From Actinacidiphila yanglinensis (GTDB lineage Bacteria; Actinomycetota; Actinomycetes; Streptomycetales; Streptomycetaceae), in assembly GCF_900107965.1 (NCBI RefSeq), contig NZ_FNVU01000010.1, forward strand, positions 248,001 through 312,000: DNA of 64,000 nucleotides, in the 5' to 3' direction. The position numbers and the translations under genes are program-made. The notes under the pieces are model-generated. The model was not told the DNA's origin. It ran no database searches and saw only the letters and a list, made by a program, of their open reading frames with translations. Of the stretch, positions 16,544 to 24,300 are shown in pieces. Every line of letters begins with the position of its first letter. Position 1 is the stretch's first letter.

Positions 16544-17521
16544 GTGTCCGTCGCCCGCACCGATGGAGCCCTGTGGCAGCGCACCTCTGTCCGGTCGACG
16601 GCGATGGTGCTGCCGCTCGCCGCGGTGGCGGTGCTGCTCGCCAGCAAGTGGACGCTGATCGACTCCGGCGCCGGTCAACTCGGCGCGGCCGACGGGGAGT
16701 GGCTCGCCGCCGCCTGCCTGGCCGCGATCATGACCTGGGTCTTCTCCGCCGTCGCGCTCCAGGGCGCGGTGATGCGCACCGTGCCGCCCGGCCGGCTGCT
16801 CGCCGCGCAGTTCGCCGCGTCGGCCGCCAACCACGTGCTGCCCGCCGGGGTCGGCGGCAACGCGGTGAACCTGCGCTTCCTGGTCCGCCGCGGTCTGACC
16901 CCCACCGGCGCGCTGGCCGCGCTCGCGGTGCGGGCGGCGGCCGCCGTGGTCGGGCGGATCACCCTGTTGCTGGCGGCGCTGCTGCTCTTCCCCGACGCCC
17001 TGCACATCCGGCGGGTCGTCACCGGGCGGCCCGAACTGCCCGACCACCCGGTGCTGCTCGCGTTCGGCGCGGTCGTCGCGCTGGCCGGGATCGTGCTGCT
17101 GCTGCGGTACGCGCGCCGGCTCGGCGCTCGGCTGCGCGGCTTCGTCGCCTCGGTCGCCTACGACGTGCGGGCCGTGCACCGCAACCCGTCCCGGATGGCC
17201 GCGCTGTGGGGCGGCTCGCTCGCCTTCCCGATGATGCACGGCGCGGTGGTGGTCGCCGTGATCCGCGCGGTGCACGCGCCGGTGCCGGTCGGCGGGGTCA
17301 TGGTGGCGTACCTGTGCGCGAGCACCGCGGCCGGCTGGCTGCCGACGCCGGCCGGGCTCGGTTCCCTCGACGCGGCGCTCGCGCTGGCCCTGGTCACCGC
17401 CGGCGCCTCGGCGGTCGCCGCGACCTCGGCCGTCCTGGGATACCGCCTGCTCACCACGTGGCTGCCGCTCATTCCGGGCGCGATGGTGCTCGCGGTGCTG
17501 GTGCGGCGCGGCGAACTTTAA
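16544..17521 (+). CDS. YbhN/LPG-synthase-TM-like flippase family membrane protein
   Basis: A 325-residue integral membrane protein with about seven or eight membrane segments. It has the family marks of the lysylphosphatidylglycerol synthase transmembrane region: FAASAANHVLPAGVGGNAVN near residue 95 and GWLPTPAGLGSLDAALALAL near 270. Members are thought to flip or handle glycolipids or phospholipids; no catalytic synthase domain is fused here. The GTG start follows GAGGAG by five bases. It sits between the GH30 and GH16 genes, but lacks their promoter motif, so its place in the glucanase locus may be coincidental. Confidence 0.78.
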   Translation: MSVARTDGALWQRTSVRSTAMVLPLAAVAVLLASKWTLIDSGAGQLGAADGEWLAAACLAAIMTWVFSAVALQGAVMRTVPPGRLLAAQFAASAANHVLPAGVGGNAVNLRFLVRRGLTPTGALAALAVRAAAAVVGRITLLLAALLLFPDALHIRRVVTGRPELPDHPVLLAFGAVVALAGIVLLLRYARRLGARLRGFVASVAYDVRAVHRNPSRMAALWGGSLAFPMMHGAVVVAVIRAVHAPVPVGGVMVAYLCASTAAGWLPTPAGLGSLDAALALALVTAGASAVAATSAVLGYRLLTTWLPLIPGAMVLAVLVRRGEL

Positions 17522-17544
17522 GGTACAGACCTTTGCCGGACGTA

Positions 17545-17595
17545 TTGACGGCTCACAGGTTGGCCATTTAAATCACGTCCTGAACTAAGACGTGG
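17545..17595 (+). promoter_or_regulatory. GH16-GH18 promoter with overlapping inverted-repeat operator
   Basis: TTGACG (17545-17550), 17 bp, TTAAAT (17568-17573), then TCACGTC (17573-17579), nine bases, GACGTGG (17589-17595). The inner six bases of the arms (CACGTC/GACGTG) are perfectly symmetric. The hexamers, both spacings and the 12-mer TTAAATCACGTC (17568-17579) are the same as in the GH30 promoter, while the spacer sequences differ. Confidence 0.75.
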
Positions 17596-17737
17596 CGTAA
17601 GTCTCCCAGGAGTCACTCCGGCCCCGGCGCACCTTCCGGCGCCCGCGCGTGTCAGGGGCATGACCACTGCTGACGCGCCGTCCGACCGCTGCTTCGCCGT
17701 TCCGCGTACTCCGCCCCCACCGACCGAGGAGTCCGGC

Positions 17738-19021
17738 ATGTCGGTACCACCTTCCACCCGGCGGATCCGCCGCCTCGCGCTGCCCGCGGTGGCCGCGCTG
17801 CTGCTGTTCGGCTGGCTCCAGCAGTCCGCCTCCGCCACCGGCGCGACCGGCTCTGCGGCCGCCGCACCCGCGGCGGCGGCCGCGACCGCCACCTTCACCG
17901 ACGACTTCAACGGCCCGGCCGGAAGCGCCGTCGACAGCTCCAAATGGGGCTACGAGACCGGCGACAACGTCAACAACCACGAGCGCGAGTACTACACCAG
18001 CGGCACCCACAACGCGGCGCTCGACGGGCAGGGCGACCTGGTGATCACGGCCCGCCAGGACAACCCGTCCAACTACCAGTGCTGGTACGGCACCTGCCAG
18101 TACACCTCGGCCCGGCTGTCCACGCCCCAGACGTTCACCCAGGCGTACGGCCACTTCGAGACCCGGATGAAGCTGCCCCGCGGACAGGGCATGTGGCCCG
18201 CGTTCTGGCTGCTCGGCGACGACATCGGGTCGGTCGGCTGGCCCGACAGCGGCGAGATCGACATCATGGAGAACGTCGGCTTCGAGCCCGGCTCCGTGCA
18301 CGGCACCATCCACGGTCCCGGCTACTCCGGCTCCAACGGCATCGGCGCCGGCTACACCCTGCCGGGCGGCCAGAGCTTCTCCGATGCCTTCCACACCTTC
18401 GCCGTCGACTGGTCGCCGAACTCGATCTCCTGGTCGGTGGACGGCCAGGTCTACGAGACCCGTACCCCCGCCGACCTCGGCGGCAACCGCTGGGTCTTCG
18501 ACCACCCCTTCTACATCATCCTGAACCTCGCCGTCGGCGGGTACTGGCCGGGCGACCCCGACGGCAGCACCTCCTTCCCGCAGCAGCTCGTCGTGGACTA
18601 CGTGCACGTCACCACCAGCGACTCCGGCGGCAGCACCGGCGGCGGGCACGCCATCACCGGGATCGGCGGCAAGTGCGCGGACGTCGCGGGCGCGAGCAGT
18701 ACCAACGGCACCCCCGTCCAGCTCTACGACTGCAATGGCACCGCCGCGCAGGCGTGGACCTCCACCGGTGGCACCCTCCAGGCCCTCGGCAAGTGCCTGG
18801 ACGTGACCGCGGCCGGCACCGCCGACGGCACCCCCGTCCAGCTGTACGACTGCAACGGCACCGCCGCGCAGCAGTGGGTGGTCAACAGCGCCCACGACAT
18901 CGTCAACCCGGCGGCGAACAAGTGCCTCGACGCCACCGGGAACAGCTCCGCCAACGGCACCAGGCTCCAGATCTGGACCTGTACCGGTGGCGCCAACCAG
19001 AAGTGGACGTACACGGGCTGA
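17738..19021 (+). CDS. Secreted GH16 endo-beta-1,3-glucanase with CBM13 module
   Basis: The 427-residue enzyme has a signal peptide (about 1-33), a GH16 beta-jelly-roll (about 55-295) and a C-terminal ricin-type lectin (about 305-427). The catalytic motif GEIDIMEN gives Glu173 (nucleophile), Asp175 and Glu178 (acid/base), as in bacterial laminarinases. MWPAFWLLG and GGYWPG are further family marks. It should cut beta-1,3-glucan outside the cell. GAGGAG lies seven bases before the ATG at 17738. Its stop codon overlaps the start of the chitinase gene by one base (TGATG), so both are made from one transcript driven by the shared-type promoter upstream. Confidence 0.92.
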   Translation: MSVPPSTRRIRRLALPAVAALLLFGWLQQSASATGATGSAAAAPAAAAATATFTDDFNGPAGSAVDSSKWGYETGDNVNNHEREYYTSGTHNAALDGQGDLVITARQDNPSNYQCWYGTCQYTSARLSTPQTFTQAYGHFETRMKLPRGQGMWPAFWLLGDDIGSVGWPDSGEIDIMENVGFEPGSVHGTIHGPGYSGSNGIGAGYTLPGGQSFSDAFHTFAVDWSPNSISWSVDGQVYETRTPADLGGNRWVFDHPFYIILNLAVGGYWPGDPDGSTSFPQQLVVDYVHVTTSDSGGSTGGGHAITGIGGKCADVAGASSTNGTPVQLYDCNGTAAQAWTSTGGTLQALGKCLDVTAAGTADGTPVQLYDCNGTAAQQWVVNSAHDIVNPAANKCLDATGNSSANGTRLQIWTCTGGANQKWTYTG

Positions 19022-20388
19022 TGCGGAAGACCACCGGAATCCTCGCCGGCGCGGCCCTGGCCGCCGGCACCCTGAGCACCCTCGGCCTGGCCCAGAGCGC
19101 GTCCGCCGCCACCGGCGCCATCACCGGCTACGGCGGCAAGTGCGTCGACGTCGCCGCCGCCGGCACCGCCAACGGCACCGCCGTGCAGCTGTACGACTGC
19201 AACGGCACCAGTGCCCAGAACTGGACCGTCGGCTCCGACCACTCCCTCCAGTCCCTCGGCAAGTGCATGGACGTGACCGCGGCCGGCACCGCCGACGGCA
19301 CGCAGGTGCAGCTGTACGACTGCAACGGCAGCGCCGCCCAGCAGTGGACCGCGAGCAACGGCGAACTCGTCAACACCGGCTCCGGCAAGTGCCTGGACGC
19401 CACCGGGCCGAGCTCGGCCAACGGCACCCGGCTGCAGATCTGGACCTGCGCCGGGAGCGCCAACCAGCAGTGGACGCTGCCCACCGGCGGCGGTACCACC
19501 CCGCCCGCGAGCGGGGTCCAGGCGGTCGCGCCCTACCTCTACAACGGCTGGGGCAACCCGCCCGACCCGACCACGATCATGAGCGCCACTGGCGTGAAGT
19601 GGTTCACCCTCGCCTTCGTGCTCAGCAACGGCACCTGCAACCCCCAGTGGGACGGCGGCCGGCCGCTCACCGGTGGCGTCGACCAGACCACCATCACCAA
19701 GGTGCGCGCGGCCGGCGGCGACGTCGTCCCGTCCTTCGGCGGCTACAGCGGCAACAAGCTGGAGCAGTCCTGCACCAGCGCGAGCGCGCTCGCCGGGGCC
19801 TACCAGAAGGTGATCAGCGCCTACGGGCTGAAGGCCATCGACATCGACATCGAGGCCGACGCCTACAGCAGCGGCACCGTCCAGCAGCGCGTGGTCGACG
19901 CGCTGAAGACCGTCAAGGCGAACAACCCCGGCCTGGCCGAGTACGTCACCATCGGCACCGGCCAGTCCGGACCCGACACCGGCCTGATCGACAAGGCCGC
20001 CGCCTCCGGCCTCACCGTCGACGCGTGGACCATCATGCCGTTCGACTTCGGCGGCGCCGGACAGAACATGGGCAGCCTCACCGAGCAGGCCGCGGAGGGC
20101 CTGAAGAACGCCCTGAAGAGCGCGTACGGCTACAGCGAGGACCAGGCGTACCGGCACAGCGGCATCTCGTCCATGAACGGGATCACCGACAACAACGAGA
20201 CCGTCACCCTCGACGACTTCCGCACCATCCTCAGCTACGCGCAGGCCCACCACCTGGCCCGGCTGACCTTCTGGTCCGCCAACCGCGACCGCCCGTGCCC
20301 CGGCAGCTACCCCAACGACGACACCTGCTCCGGAGTGTCGCAGCAGGCCTGGGACTTCACCCGCATCCTCGCGCAGTACGCGGGGTGA
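19021..20388 (+). CDS. Secreted GH18 chitinase with N-terminal CBM13 module
   Basis: The 455-residue protein has a signal peptide (about 1-29), an N-terminal ricin-type lectin (about 30-155), a GGGTTPPAS linker and a GH18 barrel. Here the catalytic motif reads AIDIDIEAD, with Glu278 as proton donor and Asp residues two and four before it. FGGYSGNKLEQSC and WTIMPFDFGG are typical of actinomycete chitinases acting on chitin chains. The module order is the reverse of GH30 and GH16, where the lectin is C-terminal. It starts within the GH16 stop codon (TGATG) and is followed at once by a strong terminator, which closes the operon. Confidence 0.92.
   Translation: MRKTTGILAGAALAAGTLSTLGLAQSASAATGAITGYGGKCVDVAAAGTANGTAVQLYDCNGTSAQNWTVGSDHSLQSLGKCMDVTAAGTADGTQVQLYDCNGSAAQQWTASNGELVNTGSGKCLDATGPSSANGTRLQIWTCAGSANQQWTLPTGGGTTPPASGVQAVAPYLYNGWGNPPDPTTIMSATGVKWFTLAFVLSNGTCNPQWDGGRPLTGGVDQTTITKVRAAGGDVVPSFGGYSGNKLEQSCTSASALAGAYQKVISAYGLKAIDIDIEADAYSSGTVQQRVVDALKTVKANNPGLAEYVTIGTGQSGPDTGLIDKAAASGLTVDAWTIMPFDFGGAGQNMGSLTEQAAEGLKNALKSAYGYSEDQAYRHSGISSMNGITDNNETVTLDDFRTILSYAQAHHLARLTFWSANRDRPCPGSYPNDDTCSGVSQQAWDFTRILAQYAG
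19372..19449 (+). repeat. Lectin-repeat DNA nearly identical to 16157-16234
   Basis: This is the partner of the 78-bp CBM13-encoding segment in the GH30 gene; the only difference is one C/T change. Flanking lectin DNA is similar but less conserved. Confidence 0.85.
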
Positions 20389-20392
20389 GACG

Positions 20393-20431
20393 CCGCGTAC
20401 CGGGCCCCGGCGGCGGACGCCCGGTACGCGG
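20393..20431. terminator. Terminator after the GH16-GH18 operon
   Basis: A perfect 12-bp stem (20393-20404 with 20420-20431) with a 15-base loop begins five bases after the chitinase stop codon. Confidence 0.82.
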
Positions 20432-20508
20432 TTCCCCGCTCCCCGGTGTGCGGTCCTGGTTCCCGCGATGCAACCATGACCGCTGCCGGGGAGCGGAGGT
20501 GTGTGCGC

Positions 20509-21282
20509 ATGGGCGGGACGGCAGCGGACGCGGACGGGTCCGGAGCGGGCGCGGGGGGCGGTGACGGCGGGGCACCGGTCGGGCGCGTCCTGGTGGTGGA
20601 CGACGACGCGGCGATCCGGCGCTCGCTGGGCCGCGCGCTGCGGCTGCGCGGCTTCACCGTGGCCGAGGCGGGCGGCGGGACGGAGGCCATCGACCTGCTG
20701 GAGCGCACCCCGCCGGACATCCTCGTGCTGGACATCTCCATGCCCGACGTCGACGGCATCCAGGTCTGCCGCGCCCTGCGCGGCACCGGCAGCGACCTGC
20801 CGGTGCTGGTGCTGTCCGCGCTCGACGAGGTGGCCGACCGCGTCGCCGGACTCCAGGCCGGCGCCGACGACTACCTGGTCAAGCCGTTCGCGCTGGAGGA
20901 ACTGGTGCTGCGGCTGCACGCCCTGCTGCGCCGACGCCCGCCGCGTCCCGACGGCCAGGTGCGTGCCTGCGGCCTCGTCCTCGACCCCGCCGCCCGCACC
21001 GCCAGCCGCGAGGGCGCCGCGCTCGACCTGACCCGCCGCGAGTTCGAGCTCCTCGAGGTCCTCGTCCGCAACCACGGCCTGGTGCTGACCCGCGACCAGC
21101 TCCTCGACCGGGTCTGGGGCTACGACTTCGAGGTCCGCTCCGACGCGGTCGACACCTTCGTCAGCTACCTGCGCCGCAAGCTGGAGGCGGACGGGCGGCC
21201 GCGCATCCTGCACACCGTGCGGGGCGTCGGCTTCGTGCTGCGTGCCGACGAGTCGGGCGCCGGCAGGGGAGCGGGCCGGTGA
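20509..21282 (+). CDS. OmpR-family response regulator
   Basis: The 257-residue protein has a glycine-rich N-terminal lead, a receiver domain with the acidic pocket (VLVVDDDAAIRRS), phospho-acceptor Asp75 in LVLDISMPDVDG, and the conserved Lys in YLVKPFALEELV. A winged-helix output domain follows (LTRREFELLEVLVRNHGLVL and VDTFVSYLRRKLEADG). It is most like MprA/TcrA-type regulators of actinobacteria. The ATG at 20509 follows GGAGG by nine bases; an upstream in-frame ATG at 20476 is possible. Its stop overlaps the GTG of the adjacent kinase (GTGA), so it is coupled to that cognate sensor. Confidence 0.92.
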   Translation: MGGTAADADGSGAGAGGGDGGAPVGRVLVVDDDAAIRRSLGRALRLRGFTVAEAGGGTEAIDLLERTPPDILVLDISMPDVDGIQVCRALRGTGSDLPVLVLSALDEVADRVAGLQAGADDYLVKPFALEELVLRLHALLRRRPPRPDGQVRACGLVLDPAARTASREGAALDLTRREFELLEVLVRNHGLVLTRDQLLDRVWGYDFEVRSDAVDTFVSYLRRKLEADGRPRILHTVRGVGFVLRADESGAGRGAGR

Positions 21283-22742
21283 GGCTGTCCACCCGGATCG
21301 CCGTCGCGGTCGGCGTCCTGGTCCCCGTCCTGGTCATCGCCTCGGGCTGGATCATGGTGCGGCTGGTGGCGGGCGACGTCCACCGCCAGGCCGACGCGCA
21401 CCTGCGCCAGCGCGCCGTCGACGTCGAGCCGCAGGCGCGTGACCTGCTGCGGGCGATGGCCAACGACCGCCCGCCGAGCGTCGAGGAGGCGCGCAGCCGC
21501 AAGCTGTTCAGCTCCGCGCTCGACGTCGGGATCCGCGTCACCGGCCCCGACGGCACCGTCACCGGCGGCCCCCAGCCCGCCGCTTCGGTCACCCTGCCGT
21601 CCGCCTCGCGTGCGGCGAGCCCGGTCACCGTGCGCGCCGGCGACCAGAGCTGGCGGGTGCTCGCGGTACCGGTGCGCGGCGTCCGCGCCGCGGCCTCCGG
21701 CACCTTGTGGGTCTTCAGCAGCGACACCGCCGGCCAGGCGCAGATCGCCCAGGTGCGGCGGCGGGTGCTGACCGTGGCGCTGCTGACCGCGCCGGTGGCC
21801 GGCGCCGCCGCCTGGTTCGCCGCCACCCGGCTGGCCCGCCCGCTGCTGCTCCTGCAGCGTCGCGCCGCCGGCATCGACCCGCGGGCCAGCACCGCCCGGC
21901 TCGACCACACCCCCACCCGGGTGCCCGAGATCGACGACCTCGCCCGCACCCTCCGGACCGTGCTGGCCCGCTACGACGAGCAGGCCGCCCGCACCGGCGA
22001 AGCCCTCGCGACCGCCCGCACGTTCGCCGCCAACGCCTCCCACGAGCTGCGCACGCCGCTGATGAGCATGCGCATCAACCTGGACGTCCTCGACGGCACC
22101 CCCGCGCCCGGCGCCGCCGAACGTGCCGAGATCGTCGCCGACCTGCGCGCCGAGCACGAACGGCTGCTCGGCCTGCTGGTCATGCTGCGCGCCCTGGCCG
22201 ACGGCGACCTGGTGGAGGCCGGGTCGTTCACCCCGGTCGACCTCGCCGAGGTGGTCGGCGCCGCCGTCGCCGACCTGCGCCGGACCCACCCCACGGCCAG
22301 GGCCACCCTCGACCTCGCGCCCGGCTGCGTGGTCCACGGCTGGCCGCAGGGGCTGCGCTCCGCGGTCGACAACCTGCTCACCAACGCGGCCGTGCACGGC
22401 GTGGGGCCGGACGGCACCGCCGCCGTCGAGGTCGTCCTGCGGGCGTCCGCCGACCGCTCCGCGGTCCGGCTCACCGTCGCCGACCGCGGCCCCGGCATAC
22501 CCCCGGCCGCCCGCGCCGATGTCTTCCACCGCTTCCACCGCCGTCCCGGCAGCCTCGGCTCCGGGCTCGGGCTGGCCCTGGTCGGCCAGCAGGCGGCCCT
22601 GCACAGCGGCACGGTGGCCGCGGTCGACCGGCCGGACGGCCGCCCCGGCACCTGCTTCGTCCTCGACCTGCCGAGCGGCGACGCCGACACCCTCGTCCTG
22701 CCCCGCCGCCGCGACTGGCTTTCCGCCGCCCCGCCCGCCTGA
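21279..22742 (+). CDS. Sensor histidine kinase
   Basis: This 487-residue membrane kinase has two membrane segments (about 8-32 and 160-185) enclosing an extracytoplasmic sensor of about 125 residues, then a HAMP region. The dimerisation/phosphoacceptor motif is FAANASHELRTPL (His255) and the ATPase domain has N-box NLLTNAAVHG, DRGPGIP and GSGLGLALV. It phosphorylates the coupled response regulator encoded just upstream (GTGA overlap). The sensed signal cannot be read. The placement directly after the chitinase operon could link it to wall or oligosaccharide sensing, but nothing in the DNA proves that. Confidence 0.93.
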   Translation: MRLSTRIAVAVGVLVPVLVIASGWIMVRLVAGDVHRQADAHLRQRAVDVEPQARDLLRAMANDRPPSVEEARSRKLFSSALDVGIRVTGPDGTVTGGPQPAASVTLPSASRAASPVTVRAGDQSWRVLAVPVRGVRAAASGTLWVFSSDTAGQAQIAQVRRRVLTVALLTAPVAGAAAWFAATRLARPLLLLQRRAAGIDPRASTARLDHTPTRVPEIDDLARTLRTVLARYDEQAARTGEALATARTFAANASHELRTPLMSMRINLDVLDGTPAPGAAERAEIVADLRAEHERLLGLLVMLRALADGDLVEAGSFTPVDLAEVVGAAVADLRRTHPTARATLDLAPGCVVHGWPQGLRSAVDNLLTNAAVHGVGPDGTAAVEVVLRASADRSAVRLTVADRGPGIPPAARADVFHRFHRRPGSLGSGLGLALVGQQAALHSGTVAAVDRPDGRPGTCFVLDLPSGDADTLVLPRRRDWLSAAPPA

Positions 22743-22760
22743 GGTCGTGAGGCGGTCGGT

Positions 22761-23168
22761 TCAGCCGGCGTCGAGCTGGTGGTCCGCCCACACGTAGGTC
22801 TCCGGCAGCAGGTCGCGGATCGGCACCGCCCGCAGGTCCGGGCCCGTTCCGACGATCACCTCGATGCCGGGGAAGTAGTCCAGCAGCACCTGGCGGCACC
22901 GGCCGCAGGGCGGCACCACGCCGCGCTCGCGGTCGCCCACCGCGACGATGGCGGTCAGGTCGTAGGCGCCCTGCGACGCGGCGGCACCGATGACGACCAG
23001 CTCGGCGCAGGGCCCGCCGGTGAAGTGATACGCGTTCACCGCCGTGACGACGCGGCCGTCGGCGGCCCGCGCGGCGGCGGCCACCGTGTGGTTGTCGCCG
23101 CGGCAGCGGCTCCGCGCGGTCGCGGTCGCGGCCTCGACGAGTTCGTGGTCGACGGAGCGGGTGTCCAT
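22761..23168 (-). CDS. Blasticidin-S-deaminase-like cytidine deaminase
   Basis: The 135-residue zinc deaminase has Cys54, Glu56, Cys88 and Cys91 in VNAYHFTGGPCAELVV and PPCGRCRQVLLD. These are the zinc ligands and proton shuttle of cytidine deaminases. Its sequence follows the Aspergillus terreus blasticidin S deaminase (BSD), as I recall it, closely and without gaps through this core: YHFTGGPCAELVV, a GxxxRG segment before the second motif, PCGRCRQVLLD, PGI and RELLP-like ending followed by YVW. The four key residues even share the numbering. Ordinary housekeeping Cdd proteins have TVCAER instead. It may deaminate a cytosine nucleoside antibiotic or a related nucleoside; activity is inferred. 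Confidence 0.8.
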   Translation of the reverse strand: MDTRSVDHELVEAATATARSRCRGDNHTVAAAARAADGRVVTAVNAYHFTGGPCAELVVIGAAASQGAYDLTAIVAVGDRERGVVPPCGRCRQVLLDYFPGIEVIVGTGPDLRAVPIRDLLPETYVWADHQLDAG

Positions 23169-23350
23169 GGTGCCTTCCCTGGGTTCGACTGCCTTCGGGC
23201 GTGCCCTGCGGCCGGCCGGGGACGGCTGCCGTCACGGGGACAGCGGCCCCCCGGGTACGGCGCCGATCGGCCACAAGGTTTCCACAAAGAGCGTTCCTAC
23301 GGTTCCCGGGTCGGCGGGCGGAGGGCCCGTGGAGCGGAAGGAGCAGGACG

Positions 23351-23818
23351 ATGCGCAGGTTCCGGAGCGCGGTCACGGTGACCGCGGCGGTGGCGGCGGT
23401 GCTCGGTGCGGCGGGCGGCGCGGTGGCGGACACCGGGAGCGGGGCGACGCCCAGCGCCGCGCCGAGCGCTTCCGGCGGTGCGGGCGGCACGAAGGACGGG
23501 GCGGTCCGGCTCTGCAAGCGCGTGCCGAACATCGACGCCCGGATCGACCGCGCGCTGGCCCGGCTCAACGGCCCCGCCACGGAGCGCGGTTCGATCGCCC
23601 GGCTGCAGAAGCGGGTGACCACCGCGCAGAGCAAGGGGCAGACGGCCGTGGAGACCTACCTCAACGACCGGCTGACGTTCCGCAAGTCGCTGGTCCCGAC
23701 GCTGACCCAGCGCAGCACCGACCTCGACGGCGTGCGCACCTGGTGCGACGCCCAGGGCTACGGCAAGTCGGCTGGGAAGTCCGCTGGGAAGCCGGCCCCG
23801 AAGTCGGCGGCGAAGTGA
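23351..23818 (+). CDS. Secreted hypothetical protein
   Basis: The 155-residue product has a signal peptide (MRRFRSAVTVTAAVAAVLG... cleaved near VADTG). A low-complexity Ser/Ala stretch follows, then a helical region (PNIDARIDRALARLNGP to KSLVPTLTQRSTDLD) flanked by two cysteines (RLCKRVP and TWCDAQG) that may form a disulfide. It ends in a Lys/Ala/Ser-rich tail (KSAGKSAGK). The ATG is preceded by GGAG. Its stop overlaps the GTG start of a small lipoprotein (GTGA), so the two are coupled. I know similar small secreted proteins in Streptomyces, but no function. Confidence 0.72.
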   Translation: MRRFRSAVTVTAAVAAVLGAAGGAVADTGSGATPSAAPSASGGAGGTKDGAVRLCKRVPNIDARIDRALARLNGPATERGSIARLQKRVTTAQSKGQTAVETYLNDRLTFRKSLVPTLTQRSTDLDGVRTWCDAQGYGKSAGKSAGKPAPKSAAK

Positions 23819-24069
23819 CGGGCCGGAAGGCGGCGACGGCGGCGCTGCCCGCGGTGGTGGCCCTGGCGGCCCTCCTGCTCGCGGGGTGCGGGCAGCACGA
23901 CCGCGCGTCGGGCGGCACGTCGAGCACCTCGGCCACGTCCGGCGGGGCGGGCGCGACGTCCGCCCCGCCGGCCCCGTCCGCGTCCGAACTCGCCCACATG
24001 CAGAAGCTGGTGGACGGCGCGGACGCGGCGGCGTCCGCCGCGGAGAAGGACGCGGCGGGCGACAAGTGA
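23815..24069 (+). CDS. Small lipoprotein
   Basis: An 84-residue protein with a lipoprotein signal peptide ending in the lipobox LLLAGC (lipidated Cys at about residue 24). A Ser/Thr/Gly-rich spacer and a short Ala-rich helix (LVDGADAAASAAEKDAAG) follow. The GTG start overlaps the stop of the upstream secreted protein (GTGA), so they form a two-gene unit. A 12-bp-stem terminator follows. The C-terminal pattern of alternating Ala and charged residues suggests a short coiled coil on the outer face of the membrane. Function unknown. Confidence 0.7.
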   Translation: MTGRKAATAALPAVVALAALLLAGCGQHDRASGGTSSTSATSGGAGATSAPPAPSASELAHMQKLVDGADAAASAAEKDAAGDK

Positions 24070-24072
24070 GCC

Positions 24073-24106
24073 GCCGGGCGGCCTCCCCCCCTTCAGGCCG
24101 CCCGGC
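24073..24106. terminator. Terminator after the lipoprotein gene
   Basis: A perfect 12-bp stem (24073-24084 with 24095-24106) with a 10-base pyrimidine loop begins four bases after the stop codon. Confidence 0.85.
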
Positions 24107-24300
24107 GCCCGCCCGAAAAGCAGTGGACCCGCGCTCCCGCGGGCGGCTACGGTGCTCCCGCCCGCAGTCACCCGTCACCCGGTCGAGGACGAGCCGTTGT
24201 ACACCAAGTGAGATCTCCCGAGCGCTGAACCGTCGCGCGTCGCCCCTGGGCGCCGCGCTCCTTTTCGCTGCGGTCCTCTCACTGGAAACGGTGTATCCCT

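Noticed and set aside
15900..19480. Repeated DNA in the glycosidase genes as a CRISPR array or mobile element
   Set aside because: All repeats are in frame and encode CBM13 lectin units with conserved GKC and QxW motifs. There are no regular spacers and no terminal inverted repeats.
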